Made by a program: the position numbers and the translations under genes. Below the pieces are notes generated by a model that was given only the letters and a program-made list of their open reading frames with translations, did not search any database and was not told where the DNA came from. A DNA stretch of 64,000 nucleotides. It comes from Alphaproteobacteria bacterium. Its GTDB lineage: Bacteria > Pseudomonadota > Alphaproteobacteria > Sphingomonadales > Sphingomonadaceae. Each line of letters begins with the position of its first letter. Position 1 is the stretch's first letter. Location: contig VBAC01000001.1 of the NCBI GenBank assembly GCA_005883305.1, forward strand, positions 2,585,793 through 2,649,792, given 5' to 3'. Below are positions 1-8,707 of this stretch, one piece after another.

Positions 1-657
1 TGGATCGCCGACGGCGTGGCTTATATCGATATCGGCCTCTTTCCCGGCACGCCCGAGACGGTGGAGCGCTTCCGCGCCTTCCTCGAGGCGCACAAGGACG
101 CCCGGGCCATCATCTTCGACATTCGCGGCCACCATGGCGGCGGCCTCGCCGACATGGATGCGATCTTCTCCTACATCTATCCGCGCGAAACCCTGCTGCT
201 CGGAATGGACACGCGCACCGCCGCCGAGCGGCAGGGCGGCAACCCGATGGGCGAGAGCGGCACGATCCGCCGGGCCTCCGCTCCCGACGGGATCAGCCGC
301 ACCATGCACTATGCGATTCCCGGGCCCGACACGCCGCTCAGGCGCGCGCAGGTCTTCCTGCTGACCTCGCGCCGAAGCGGCTCGGCCGCCGAGCATTTCG
401 CGCTCGCCCTCAAGCGGACCCACCGCGCCACCCTGATCGGCGAGACCACCGCCGGCGCCGGCCATTACGGGCGGATGGTCGATTTCGGGGGCTACGCCGC
501 GTTCGTGCCCGTCGGCCGCACCTTCGATCCCGACAACAATTGGGATTGGGAAGGCGTCGGAGTCTCGCCCGACGTCCCGGTGCCCGCGGATCAGGCGCTC
601 GACGAGGCGCTGAGGCGGTTGGGCGTGACGCCCGAGCAGCGGCGCCCGCTGACCTGA
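1..657 (+). CDS. S41-family peptidase, C-terminal part (5' end outside window)
   Basis: The reading frame is open from the first base, so the start lies upstream of the window; the first in-frame GTG at 16 is not a convincing start. The C-terminal catalytic region of the S41 (tail-specific protease/C-terminal processing) family is present: an internal DIRGHHGGG segment, then TSRRSGSAAEHFA, which matches the TSxxSxSAAE nucleophile region, and a GETTAGAGH strand. These enzymes cleave proteins with a Ser/Lys dyad, often in the periplasm. Substrate cannot be told from this fragment. It converges on lysK across a GC-rich hairpin. Confidence 0.8.
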   Translation, partial: WIADGVAYIDIGLFPGTPETVERFRAFLEAHKDARAIIFDIRGHHGGGLADMDAIFSYIYPRETLLLGMDTRTAAERQGGNPMGESGTIRRASAPDGISRTMHYAIPGPDTPLRRAQVFLLTSRRSGSAAEHFALALKRTHRATLIGETTAGAGHYGRMVDFGGYAAFVPVGRTFDPDNNWDWEGVGVSPDVPVPADQALDEALRRLGVTPEQRRPLT

Positions 658-658
658 T

Positions 659-679
659 CCCCTCCCTGAAAGGGAGGGG
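659..679. terminator. GC-rich hairpin between convergent genes
   Basis: CCCCTCCC-TGAAA-GGGAGGGG is a perfect 8-bp stem with a 5-nt loop, placed exactly between the stop codons of the S41 gene and lysK. There is no T-run on either side, so it may be a bidirectional stem-loop rather than a classic intrinsic terminator. The sequence that follows (ctaggggtggg) resembles the half-element of the palindromic repeat family seen at 13690, 53977 and 58871. Confidence 0.45.
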
Positions 680-2263
680 CTAGGGGTGGGTGCGCGCCAG
701 CGCCTCGGCGATCAGCTTGCGGCTGTTCGCGATCCCGTAAAGCGCGAAGAAGCTGCCCATGCGCGGCCCCTGGCTGGTGCCGAGCAGGGTCTCGTAGAGC
801 GCCTTGAACCAGTCCCGCAGGCTCTCGAACGGGTGCGCCTTGCCGCACTCGTAGACCTCGAACTGGATCGCCTCGCCGTCGGCGTCCTCGGGCAGCGCCG
901 CGAGCCGCGAATCGAGATCGGCCAGCGCCGAGCGCTCCATCTCGCTCGGCGGGCGATGAAGCAGCGAATCGGCGATGAAGTCGCGAAAATAAGCGAGCGC
1001 GAAGTCGAGCAGCCGGTCGAGCTCGGGATGGCTCTCGGGCGCGGCTTCGGGGCAATAGCGCTTCACGAAGCCCCACAGCAGGTCCTTGTCGTCGGTCGAG
1101 GCGACGGCGACGAGGTTGAGAAGAAGCGCGAAGCTGATCGGCATCCGGGCCGCCGGCACCTCGCCGGCATGGACGTGGTGGACCGGGTTGCCGAGGCGCT
1201 TGTCCCACTCCTGGTCCGGATAGGCGGCGAGGAACTGGTAATATTCGTCGACCGCCTTGGGGATTACGCTGAAGCTCAGCTGCTTCGCCTTCCTCGGGTC
1301 GCGGTAGATGTAGAAAGCGAGGCTCTCCTCCGGGGCGTAGGCCAGCCATTCGTCGATGGTCACGCCGTTGCCCTTGGTCTTCGAGATCTTCTCGCCATTC
1401 TCGTCGAGGAACATCTCGTAGTTGAAGCCCTCGGGCGGGCGGGCGCCGAGGATGCGCGCGATCTTCGAGCTTTGAGTGACGCTGTCGATCAAATCCTTGC
1501 CCGACATCTCGTAGTCGACGCCGAGCGCGACCCAGCGCATCGCCCAGTCGACCTTCCACTGCAGCTTGGCCCCGCCCGACAGGATCGATTGCTCGATCCG
1601 CTCGCCCTCATCCTCGAACGCCACCAACCCCTTTTCGGCGTCGAGCACCTCGATCGGCACCTGCAGCACCTTGCCGCTCTTCGGGCTGACCGGGAGCACC
1701 GGCGAATAGGTCTTGCGCCGCTCCTCGCCCAGAGTCGGCAGCATCACGTCCATGATCGCCTGGTAATTGCGCAGCACGCCCCGCAGCGCCTCGTCGAAAC
1801 GGCCCGAGCGGTAGCTGTCGGACGAGGCGACGAACTCATAGTCGAAGCCGAAGCGGTCGAGGAACTGGCGCAGAAGGCCGTTATTGTGGTCGGCATAGCT
1901 CTTGTGCCCGCAGCCGAAGGGATCGGGCACACCGCACAGCGGCTGGTCGAGATGCTCGTGCATCATGTCCTGGTGCGGAACGCCGGGCGGCACCTTGCGC
2001 ATCCCGTCCATGTCGTCGGAAAAGGCGATCAGCCGGCTCGGCCAGTCGACAATCTCCGAAAGCGCATGGCGGACCATCAGCGTGCGCGCCACCTCCTGGA
2101 AGGTGCCGAGGTGCGGCAGGCCCGACGGCCCGTAGCCCGTCTCGAACACGATCGCCTTGTCGCCCGGCCCGTCCGGATAGCGCTTGAGCAGCTTGCGCGC
2201 CTCTTCATAGGGCCAGGCCTTGCTGACCCCGGCGGCTTCGCGCAGGTTCCGATCGATCGTCAT
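680..2263 (-). CDS. lysK: Lysine--tRNA ligase, class I
   Basis: Charges tRNA-Lys with lysine in the cytoplasm. The 527-residue protein has the class I layout: the HIGH-type motif appears as SGLPHLGT (residues about 47-54) and the KMSKS-type motif as EKISKTKGN (about residues 286-294), followed by the alpha-helical C-terminal domain. Class I LysRS (unrelated to the class II LysS fold) is normal in alphaproteobacteria. The open frame extends further upstream to 2836, but that extension runs antisense through the Uma2 gene; the ATG at 2263 gives a family-like N-terminus (MTIDRNLREAAG). It reads divergently from the Uma2 gene with a 54-bp gap. Confidence 0.95.
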   Translation of the reverse strand: MTIDRNLREAAGVSKAWPYEEARKLLKRYPDGPGDKAIVFETGYGPSGLPHLGTFQEVARTLMVRHALSEIVDWPSRLIAFSDDMDGMRKVPPGVPHQDMMHEHLDQPLCGVPDPFGCGHKSYADHNNGLLRQFLDRFGFDYEFVASSDSYRSGRFDEALRGVLRNYQAIMDVMLPTLGEERRKTYSPVLPVSPKSGKVLQVPIEVLDAEKGLVAFEDEGERIEQSILSGGAKLQWKVDWAMRWVALGVDYEMSGKDLIDSVTQSSKIARILGARPPEGFNYEMFLDENGEKISKTKGNGVTIDEWLAYAPEESLAFYIYRDPRKAKQLSFSVIPKAVDEYYQFLAAYPDQEWDKRLGNPVHHVHAGEVPAARMPISFALLLNLVAVASTDDKDLLWGFVKRYCPEAAPESHPELDRLLDFALAYFRDFIADSLLHRPPSEMERSALADLDSRLAALPEDADGEAIQFEVYECGKAHPFESLRDWFKALYETLLGTSQGPRMGSFFALYGIANSRKLIAEALARTHP

Positions 2264-2317
2264 GGAGCGGCCTCTTCGCCGCTTCGTTGATGCGGCGCAA
2301 GGTGATATGAGGCGCTC

Positions 2318-2893
2318 ATGACCGAGATCAGGCCCATCAGCGTGCCCCGTCCGCTCAAGCTGACGCTCGACGATTTCGCGCTGCTTCATGAGGCAGGGGC
2401 CTTCGATGCCTACAGCAAGGTGGAGCTGATAGAGGGGGTGCTCTACGCGATGACTCCGCAACAGACGCGCCACGCCTACGCCAAGACGAAGCTCGCTTTT
2501 CGTCTCTATGCGATGCTGGAGTCGCTCGGCTCGGAAATGATTCCGCTCGTTGAAGGCACGGTGGCGATGCCGCCGCGAAGTGCGCCCGAACCCGATATCG
2601 CCGTGGGCAGGTTCGAACCGGGCGCCAGCGGATATATGCCGCTCTCGGCCATTTCCCTGGTAATCGAAGTCTCCGATACCTCCTTGCGCTATGATCTCGG
2701 CAAAAAGAGGCAGCTCTATGCTCGGCACAACGTGGCCGAATATTGGGTGGTCGATCTGCGTGGCGCGCGCATTCACCAATTCTGGTCGCCGGCGGCTGGG
2801 CAATATGGCGAGAGCCGCGAGGTCTCTCTTGGCCACCCGGTGGAGAGCCTCACCATCCCCGGGCTCGCGGTTGAGACCGACAATCTGATCTAA
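2318..2893 (+). CDS. Uma2-family (DUF820) nuclease-like protein
   Basis: 191 residues matching the Uma2/DUF820 family, which has a restriction-endonuclease-like PD-(D/E)XK fold. Visible core: an EGVLYAM strand, EPDIAV (the PD acidic residue), LVIEVSDTS (the E of the core strand) and the following DLGKKRQLYA with a Lys, then AEYWVVDL. The family is common in cyanobacteria and scattered in proteobacteria; its biological substrate is not established, and many copies are thought to be linked to mobile DNA. It stands alone here, between lysK (divergent) and the helicase gene (40 bp downstream). No partner gene is evident. Confidence 0.85.
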   Translation: MTEIRPISVPRPLKLTLDDFALLHEAGAFDAYSKVELIEGVLYAMTPQQTRHAYAKTKLAFRLYAMLESLGSEMIPLVEGTVAMPPRSAPEPDIAVGRFEPGASGYMPLSAISLVIEVSDTSLRYDLGKKRQLYARHNVAEYWVVDLRGARIHQFWSPAAGQYGESREVSLGHPVESLTIPGLAVETDNLI

Positions 2894-2932
2894 CCCGTTG
2901 CCGTTTCGTTCTATTTCGGCCTAAGCAAGCGC

Positions 2933-5656
2933 ATGGCCTCGCTCCCTTATCCCGCGCTTCACGCGACCCATGGCGGCATCTGGATCGCCTGGGGCGACGG
3001 GCGCACGGAAGCGGTCGGCCGCGGCCAGGCGATCGCCCGCGCGGCGGAAACGCCGATGATCATGCTCAACGCGCCGCTCGTCGGCAGCCGGCTCGGCTAT
3101 CCCGATCTGTCGGGCCTCGACCTGCTCGAGCTCTACGCCTTCGTCCACCCGGCGCGCTTCGCGGTTCCGACGCCCCGGGGCATCGCCCACGCCCTCGGCC
3201 TCGCCGAGCCGCAGGGCGACGACCAGGCGGCTGACTTCCTGCGCGGGGCCGCTACGGCCCTTCTCGCCACGCTGGAGACGAACTGGCCGGAGCGCGCCGG
3301 CGCCTGGGCCTCGGCGCAGGCCCTCCATCGCCTGCGCTGGCCGTGGGCCGCCGCCGTCGCCCCGCGGCTCAAGAGACCGGAGCGGGACGAGCCATGGCTC
3401 TTCTCGAAATTGCCCGAATGGGAGGAAGGCGGCGGCCGCCCGCAACCGCGAGCGATTCGAATCGACCTCGCCGAAACCTCGGACCGGCTCGAACAACTGG
3501 TCGGCGAGGGCGCCGAGGCGCGTCAGGGCCAGCGCGATTACGCCGCCGCCGCCGCCGCCGTCTTCGCCCCCCGGGCGCAGGAGGACCGGCCCAACATCCT
3601 CCTCGCCGAAGCCGGCACCGGGATCGGCAAGACATTGGGCTATCTCGCCCCCGCCTCGCTCTGGGCCGAGAAGGCCGACGGCGCGGTGTGGATCTCGACC
3701 TTCACCAAGGCGCTCCAGCGCCAGCTCGACCGCGAGGGCGCCCGCCTCTTCCCCGACGCCGCCCAGCGCAAGGCGAAGATCGTCGTGCGCAAGGGCCGCG
3801 AGAATTATCTCTGCCTGCTCAATCTGGAGGACGCGCTTCAGGGCGGCTTCGCCGGCCGCGCGGCGATCCTCGCCCAGCTCGTCGCCCGCTGGGCCGCCTA
3901 CAGCAAGGACGGCGACATGGTCGGCGGCGACCTTCCGGGCTGGCTGACCTCGCTCTTCCGCCGCGCCGGCGCGACGGCTCTGACCGACCGGCGCGGCGAA
4001 TGCGTCTATGCCGGCTGCCCGCACTATCGCCGCTGCTTCATCGAGCGCGCCTCGCGGGCGAGCCAGGACGCCGACCTGGTCATCGCCAACCACGCGCTGG
4101 TCATGGTCAACGCCGCGCGCGGCCGCGAGGAGGGACGGGCGCCGACCCGGATCGTGTTCGACGAGGGCCATCATCTGTTCGACGCCGCCGATTCGACCTT
4201 CGCCGCCGCCTTCACCGGCCAGGAGGCGATCGAGCTTCGCCGCTGGATCGTCGGCCCGGAAGGGAAGAGCCGAGGCCGCCGCCGGGGCCTCTCGGCCCGC
4301 CTGATGGACGTCGCCTCCTATGACGAGGCCGGATCGCTCGCGCTCGACACCGCGGTGCAGATGGCCGGAGCGCTCCCCGGCGATTCCTGGCTTCAGCGGA
4401 TCGCCGAGGGCCAGCCCTTCGGCCCGATCGAGGCCCTGCTCGCGGCGGTGCGCGGCTCGGTCTACGCCCGCGCCACCGCGCAGGACGCGGGCTACGGCCT
4501 GGAGACCGAGCTGGCCGAGCCCGATCCCGCTCTGGTCGAGGCCGCCGCGCCCGCGCTCGAGGCGCTCGAATCCCTGCTCCGCCCCCTGGTCGCGCTCGGC
4601 AAGAGGCTCGAGGCGGTGATCGAGGACGCCCCCGACTGGCTCGATCCGCAGGCCCGCGCCCGGGTCGAAGGCGCCATCGGCGGCCTCGCCTGGCGGGTTC
4701 AGACGCTCCAGGCCTGGATCGCGCTGACGGCTCGGATCGGCGGCCCGGCCGATCCCGATTTCGTAGACTGGCTCGCGGTCGAGCGGGTCGAGGGGCGCGA
4801 ATATGATCTCGGCCTCCACCGTCATTGGCTCGATCCCACCCGCCCGCTCGCCGAGGCGGTGCTCAAGCCCGCCCACGGCGTGCTCGTCACTTCCGCGACC
4901 CTGCGCGGCGGCGAGAGCGACTGGGCCGCCGCCGAGGCGCGCACCGGCGCGCGCCACCTCGGCAATGCCGCCGGCCGCTTCGAGGCGGCGAGCCCGTTCG
5001 ATTATGCCGCCAATTCGGAGGTGCTGGTCGTCACCGACGTCAAAAAGGGCGATCTGCCCTCTTTGGCCGGCGCCTATGCCCGGCTGATCGAGGCGGCCGA
5101 GGGCGGAACGCTCGGCCTGTTCACCGCCATCCAGCGGCTCAAGGCCGTCAACGCCCGAATCGCCGACCGCCTGGCGCGCGCGGGCCTTCCGCTCTACGCC
5201 CAGCACGTCGATCCGATCGACACCGGCACGTTGGTCGACATCTTCCGCGACGATCCGCATGCGAGCCTGCTCGGCACGGACGCGCTTCGCGACGGAGTCG
5301 ACGTGCCCGGCCATTCGCTTCGGCTGGTGGTGATGGAGGGCGTTCCCTGGCCCCGGCCCGACGTGCTTCATGCCGCTCGGCGGGCGGCGAACGGCGGCAC
5401 CGCCTATGACGACCGGGTGGTGCGCGCCCGCCTCGCCCAGGCGTTCGGCCGGCTGATCCGCCGGCAGGTCGATCGCGGCCTGTTCGTTCTCCTCTCCGCG
5501 GCGACTCCGAGCCGCCTGCTCACCGCCTTCCCGCCCGGCGTTCGCGTGACCCGCCTGCCGCTCGCCGAAGCGGTCGATCGGGTGCGCGCCCGGCTTTCCA
5601 GCGGCGGCACGCTCGGGCATGAAAGCCTTGGAGATATTGCCGAAAGAATCGAATGA
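2933..5656 (+). CDS. DinG/XPD-type ATP-dependent DNA helicase with Fe-S cluster
   Basis: A 907-residue superfamily 2 helicase. Walker A is seen as AGTGIGKT (about residues 226-233) and the Walker B box as VFDEGHHLFD (about 407-416; DEGH in place of DEAH). Four cysteines that could hold the Fe-S cluster lie between them: one in NYLCLLN near residue 294 and three in CVYAGCPHYRRC (about 357-368). The C-terminal half carries the second RecA-like domain (LVTSATLRGG, GLFTAIQRL, DALRDGVDVPG, AFGRLIRR). XPD/DinG enzymes unwind DNA 5'-3' and resolve R-loops or D-loops. The N-terminal 200 residues are not recognised. The start at 2933 has no rival. The stop overlaps the next start by 4 nt. Confidence 0.9.
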   Translation: MASLPYPALHATHGGIWIAWGDGRTEAVGRGQAIARAAETPMIMLNAPLVGSRLGYPDLSGLDLLELYAFVHPARFAVPTPRGIAHALGLAEPQGDDQAADFLRGAATALLATLETNWPERAGAWASAQALHRLRWPWAAAVAPRLKRPERDEPWLFSKLPEWEEGGGRPQPRAIRIDLAETSDRLEQLVGEGAEARQGQRDYAAAAAAVFAPRAQEDRPNILLAEAGTGIGKTLGYLAPASLWAEKADGAVWISTFTKALQRQLDREGARLFPDAAQRKAKIVVRKGRENYLCLLNLEDALQGGFAGRAAILAQLVARWAAYSKDGDMVGGDLPGWLTSLFRRAGATALTDRRGECVYAGCPHYRRCFIERASRASQDADLVIANHALVMVNAARGREEGRAPTRIVFDEGHHLFDAADSTFAAAFTGQEAIELRRWIVGPEGKSRGRRRGLSARLMDVASYDEAGSLALDTAVQMAGALPGDSWLQRIAEGQPFGPIEALLAAVRGSVYARATAQDAGYGLETELAEPDPALVEAAAPALEALESLLRPLVALGKRLEAVIEDAPDWLDPQARARVEGAIGGLAWRVQTLQAWIALTARIGGPADPDFVDWLAVERVEGREYDLGLHRHWLDPTRPLAEAVLKPAHGVLVTSATLRGGESDWAAAEARTGARHLGNAAGRFEAASPFDYAANSEVLVVTDVKKGDLPSLAGAYARLIEAAEGGTLGLFTAIQRLKAVNARIADRLARAGLPLYAQHVDPIDTGTLVDIFRDDPHASLLGTDALRDGVDVPGHSLRLVVMEGVPWPRPDVLHAARRAANGGTAYDDRVVRARLAQAFGRLIRRQVDRGLFVLLSAATPSRLLTAFPPGVRVTRLPLAEAVDRVRARLSSGGTLGHESLGDIAERIE

Positions 5657-6159
5657 AGCTGCTCAGCCTGCTGCGTCACGCCAAGTCCGACTGGCACGAT
5701 TCCTCGCTGACCGATTTCGCCCGGCCGTTGAACGGCAGGGGCCGCGAGGCGGCGCGGCGGATGGGGCGCGAGATGCGCACGCTCGGCCTCGCCTGGGATC
5801 GCATCCTCGCCTCCCCCGCCGCCCGGGTGACCGAAACTCTCGCCGGCCTCGAAGAGAGCCTGGGCTCCCTCCAGGTCCATTATGACGAGCGCATCTACCT
5901 CGCCTCGACCGAAACCCTGCTGCAGATCGTCCGCGAGGCCGGGGAACCGCACCGCAGCCTGCTCCTCGTCGGCCACAATCCGGGCATGGAGCGCCTCGCC
6001 TTGCTGCTCAGCCGCGGCGGCAAGCTCCACGACGAGGTCGCCGAAAGATATCCGACGGGGGCGCTGGCGGAGATCGCGCTACCGATCGAGCATTGGCGCG
6101 ACGCGGGCGACGGGGCGGGAACGCTGGAGCGGTTTCTAAGGCCGAGGGACCTTCGGTGA
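5653..6159 (+). CDS. SixA-like histidine phosphatase
   Basis: 168 residues of the histidine phosphatase (phosphoglycerate-mutase-like) superfamily. The N-terminal LLRHAKSDW is the RHG-type catalytic motif with the nucleophilic His, and LLVGHNPGME carries the second catalytic His. Length and motifs fit the SixA branch, which removes phosphate from phosphohistidine proteins; the actual substrate here is unknown. Translation is probably coupled to the helicase gene, since the start ATG overlaps the helicase stop (ATGA). Confidence 0.88.
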   Translation: MKLLSLLRHAKSDWHDSSLTDFARPLNGRGREAARRMGREMRTLGLAWDRILASPAARVTETLAGLEESLGSLQVHYDERIYLASTETLLQIVREAGEPHRSLLLVGHNPGMERLALLLSRGGKLHDEVAERYPTGALAEIALPIEHWRDAGDGAGTLERFLRPRDLR

Positions 6160-6257
6160 TGCGCAGCGACCGCGAAACGGCGAAAGCGATCGCCCGGCTT
6201 CAAGCACTGATCGACGAGGGCAGGAATTCACCGCCAAGCGATCGAACGATCGAGTAG
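6159..6257 (+). CDS. Short ORF (32 aa), possible remnant of an antitoxin-like gene
   Basis: An ATG that overlaps the phosphatase stop (TGATG) opens a 32-codon frame: a basic, helical start followed by ARLQALIDEGRNS. This resembles the C-terminal part of ParD/RHH-type antitoxins, but only loosely. Beyond the TAG the same frame continues for 26 further codons to a TAA at 6336, which would fit a nonsense mutation. No toxin gene follows. It may be a decayed fragment or not a gene at all. Confidence 0.25.
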   Translation: MRSDRETAKAIARLQALIDEGRNSPPSDRTIE

Positions 6258-6393
6258 ATCATCGTAGAGTCTCAGGGCTGTATCGGCGCTCCAGCCACCT
6301 ATTCAGCCGAAGGCGATGGGGAGGAAAAATCGAGCTAATCCTCACTCCCGCCGCAACGTCCGCAAGGATGCGGGGGAGCCCGCCCGACGCCCC

Positions 6394-6609
6394 TCAGGCG
6401 ACGAGCCGCCGCGGCGGCGGAATGGTCCTGCCCATCTCCCGCGCTGCCTCGATCCAGCAGCTGATCGCGTCGAGGACGTTTTCGAGGGCCTCTTGCGGAG
6501 TCTCGCCGTCGGATTTGCAGCCGGGCAGCTCCGGCACGGTAGCCAGGTAACCGCCGCCCTCTTCATTCGATAACGGGCGAATGCGAATTTCGTAATCCTG
6601 CGCGCTCAT
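6394..6609 (-). CDS. hicB: HicB-family antitoxin
   Basis: 71 residues with the HicB partial RNase H-like fold: YEIRIRPLSNEEGGGYLATV, PELPGCKSDGET and PQEALENVLDAISCWIEAA are typical. HicB binds and silences the HicA toxin and often represses the operon. The frame stays open upstream, but the ATG at 6609 overlaps the hicA stop by 4 nt (ATGA), the usual coupled arrangement. No long C-terminal DNA-binding domain is present; the protein ends at RRLVA. Confidence 0.88.
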   Translation of the reverse strand: MSAQDYEIRIRPLSNEEGGGYLATVPELPGCKSDGETPQEALENVLDAISCWIEAAREMGRTIPPPRRLVA

Positions 6610-6857
6610 CCGCTCCCTCTTGCCATGACGGCGTCGACGAACCTGACCAGATCGGCGACATAGACCGGCTTGATTGGCCGATGGGCGGGAATGGTCAGGA
6701 TATCCGCCTGGCTTCCATGCTTCACCTTGTAATGTGACCCTTTTCGCGGTGCCGTGCAAGCAATGCCGAAGGCCGCGCAGACCGCGATGACATCCTCGAT
6801 CCGCCAATCGCGGTGATTCGCGCGCATGCGCTCTAACAGCTTTTCCCCTCGCGCCAT
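6606..6857 (-). CDS. hicA: HicA-family mRNA interferase toxin
   Basis: 83 residues of the HicA family, a small double-stranded-RNA-binding-like fold that cleaves mRNA and stops growth. The family's key GSHY motif with the catalytic His is intact (RKGSHYKVKH), followed by the typical LTIPAHRPIKPVYVADL strand and helix. It is the first gene of a two-gene operon, hicA-hicB, on the minus strand. Both partners look intact. The pair sits between the phosphatase gene and merR and has no visible mobile-element borders. Confidence 0.9.
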   Translation of the reverse strand: MARGEKLLERMRANHRDWRIEDVIAVCAAFGIACTAPRKGSHYKVKHGSQADILTIPAHRPIKPVYVADLVRFVDAVMARGSG

Positions 6858-6892
6858 TTCGTCTGTCTATTAAGAATAGGAAGTGCGGCCGC

Positions 6893-7282
6893 CTAGCCGC
6901 CGCTCTCCGCCAGCGCGTCTACGAGCAGGTCGCGGATGGCGCGCAGCTCCCCGATGGCAAGCGCCGGGACCTGCGCGGCGGACGCCGGCGCCAGCGCTGC
7001 AGCGGACATCACCTCGGGGGCCTCCTCCGCATCCCCCTTGCGCAGCACCTGCTGCACGCCGCGGATCGTATAGCCTTCCTGGTTGAGCAGGCGGTGGATT
7101 CGCTTGGCCAGCGCGACGTCGTCGGGGCGGTAGTAGCGGCGGTTGCCGGCGCGCTGCAGCGGCTTCAGTTGGGGAAAGCGGGTCTCCCAATAGCGCAATA
7201 TGTGCTGCGGGACTCCGAGGTCGGCCGCAAGCTCCCCGATCGTTCGGAAGGCGAGGTCGCTCTTGCGGCTGGGCTGCGCCAT
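6893..7282 (-). CDS. MerR-family transcriptional regulator
   Basis: 129 residues with an N-terminal MerR winged helix-turn-helix: [38 protein letters not shown] and the [16 protein letters not shown] helix. The C-terminal part is short and Ala/Pro-rich with no cysteine cluster, so metal sensing is unlikely. The frame is open upstream, but the ATG at 7282 gives the family-like N-terminus and lies 7 bp after the ihfA stop. The order plsX-fabH-ihfA-merR is widespread in alphaproteobacteria. Effector unknown. Confidence 0.9.
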   Translation of the reverse strand: MAQPSRKSDLAFRTIGELAADLGVPQHILRYWETRFPQLKPLQRAGNRRYYRPDDVALAKRIHRLLNQEGYTIRGVQQVLRKGDAEEAPEVMSAAALAPASAAQVPALAIGELRAIRDLLVDALAESGG

Positions 7283-7289
7283 GCCGCCC

Positions 7290-7613
7290 TTATCCGGCGC
7301 GGGCGATCCGCTCGCGCATGATCTGGCTGGCGCGGAAGGTGAGCACTCGGCGCGGCGCGATCGGCACCTCGACCCCGGTCTTGGGATTGCGCCCGACCCG
7401 CTCGCCCTTGTCGCGCAGGATGAAGCTTCCGAAGCCGGAAATCTTGACGTTCTGCCCATCGGCCAGCGAGGCGCACATATGGTGGAGAATGCCCTCGACG
7501 ATGCCCGCCGATTCGGCGCGCGACAGTCCGATCTCGCGATGGACGATGTCGGCGAGGTCGGCTCGGGTGAGTGTGCCCACGGACGGCTTCCTTATCGTAC
7601 CTGCGTCGGCCAT
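7290..7613 (-). CDS. ihfA: Integration host factor subunit alpha
   Basis: 107 residues, a HU/IHF-family DNA-bending protein acting as a heterodimer with IHF-beta in the nucleoid. The core is complete: [42 protein letters not shown] (beta-ribbon arm with its Pro nearby) and [17 protein letters not shown]. An N-terminal extension of about 12 residues before LTRADL is a little longer than in E. coli. It lies downstream of fabH across a 134-bp gap containing a hairpin, and immediately upstream of merR. Confidence 0.95.
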   Translation of the reverse strand: MADAGTIRKPSVGTLTRADLADIVHREIGLSRAESAGIVEGILHHMCASLADGQNVKISGFGSFILRDKGERVGRNPKTGVEVPIAPRRVLTFRASQIMRERIARAG

Positions 7614-7700
7614 CGAGTCTTTCCCCCTCTCAACCGAGAAAGTGGAACACTAATCGACCTTTAGGCCCAGCACAACCGCATCCGTGCAGGAGTGTGGCGA

Positions 7701-7725
7701 CTTTGTTGCGGGACCGCAACCAAAG
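7701..7725 (-). terminator. Stem-loop between fabH and ihfA
   Basis: CTTTGTTGCGG-GA-CCGCAACCAAAG forms a stem of about 11 bp with one unpaired base and a tiny loop. It sits 22 bp past the fabH stop and about 90 bp before the ihfA start, on the same strand. No U-run follows on the minus strand, so it could be a weak terminator, a processing site or an mRNA 3' stabiliser. Confidence 0.35.
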
Positions 7726-7747
7726 GGCTCGTGGCCGGGCACGAATC

Positions 7748-8707
7748 CTAATAGCGCACCAAGGCCGCGCCCCAGGTGAAGCCGCCGCCCATCGCCTCGA
7801 GCATGATGAGGTCGCCCTTCCTGATCCGCCCGTCGCGGACCGCGGTGTCGAGCGCCAGCGGTACCGAGGCCGCGGAGGTATTGGCGTGCTGGTCGACGGT
7901 GACCACCACCTTGGCGGGGTCGAGCCCCAGTTTCCGTGCGGTGGCGTCGAGGATCCGCTTGTTCGCCTGGTGCGGCACGACCCAGTCGATCTCCTCGACC
8001 CGGTGGCCGGCCGCTTCGAGCGTCTCCCCGAGCACCGCGGCGAGGTTGACGACCGCGTGACGGAAGACCTCCTTGCCCTTCATGCGGAGCTTTCCGACCG
8101 TTCCGGTGGTCGAGACTCCGCCGTCGACGAAGAGCAGGTCGTTGTGCCGCCCGTCGGCGTGGAGCCTGGTCGCGAGGATTCCGACGTCAGCGCCTTCGGC
8201 GGCCTTCAGCACCACGGCGCCGGCGCCGTCGCCGAAGAGGACGCAGGTCGCCCGATCCTCCCAGTCGAGGATCCGGCTGAACGTCTCCGATCCGATCACC
8301 AGCGCATAATCGGCCATCCCGCCCTTCACCATATTGTCGGCGACCGAGAGCGCGTAGAGGAAGCCGGTGCAGACGGCGGCGACGTCGAAGGCGATGCAAT
8401 CGTCGATTCCGAGCGCGGTCTGGACGATGGTCGCGCTGGCGGGAAAGGTCTGGTCGGGAGTCGCGGTGGCCAGCACGATCAGGCCGATCTGTTGCGGCTC
8501 GATTCCCGCTGCCGCGAGCGCCTTCTTCGCCGCCTCGGTCGCCAAAGTCGCGGTCGTCTCGCCGTCGGCGGCGATGTGGCGGGCCTCGATTCCGGTGCGC
8601 TCGACGATCCATTCGTGAGTCGTGTCGACGCGCTCGACCAGCTCCTGGTTGGTCACCCGGCGCGGCGGTAGCGCAGAGCCCGTGCCGACGATCGTCGAGC
8701 GCCTCAT
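7748..8707 (-). CDS. fabH: Beta-ketoacyl-ACP synthase III
   Basis: 319 residues, thiolase-fold enzyme that condenses acetyl-CoA with malonyl-ACP to start type II fatty-acid synthesis. The catalytic triad is visible: Cys in [11 protein letters not shown], His in [10 protein letters not shown] and Asn in [10 protein letters not shown]. The [14 protein letters not shown]-terminus is typical. The open frame runs back into plsX, but the ATG at 8707 overlaps the plsX stop by 4 nt (ATGA) and gives a normal start ([16 protein letters not shown]). Confidence 0.96.
   Translation of the reverse strand: MRRSTIVGTGSALPPRRVTNQELVERVDTTHEWIVERTGIEARHIAADGETTATLATEAAKKALAAAGIEPQQIGLIVLATATPDQTFPASATIVQTALGIDDCIAFDVAAVCTGFLYALSVADNMVKGGMADYALVIGSETFSRILDWEDRATCVLFGDGAGAVVLKAAEGADVGILATRLHADGRHNDLLFVDGGVSTTGTVGKLRMKGKEVFRHAVVNLAAVLGETLEAAGHRVEEIDWVVPHQANKRILDATARKLGLDPAKVVVTVDQHANTSAASVPLALDTAVRDGRIRKGDLIMLEAMGGGFTWGAALVRY

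Noticed and set aside
2921..5620. 899-codon open frame antisense to the DinG-type helicase
   Set aside because: Mirror frame caused by high GC at third positions; low-complexity Gly/Arg/Ala protein with no domain, and the helicase frame explains the sequence.
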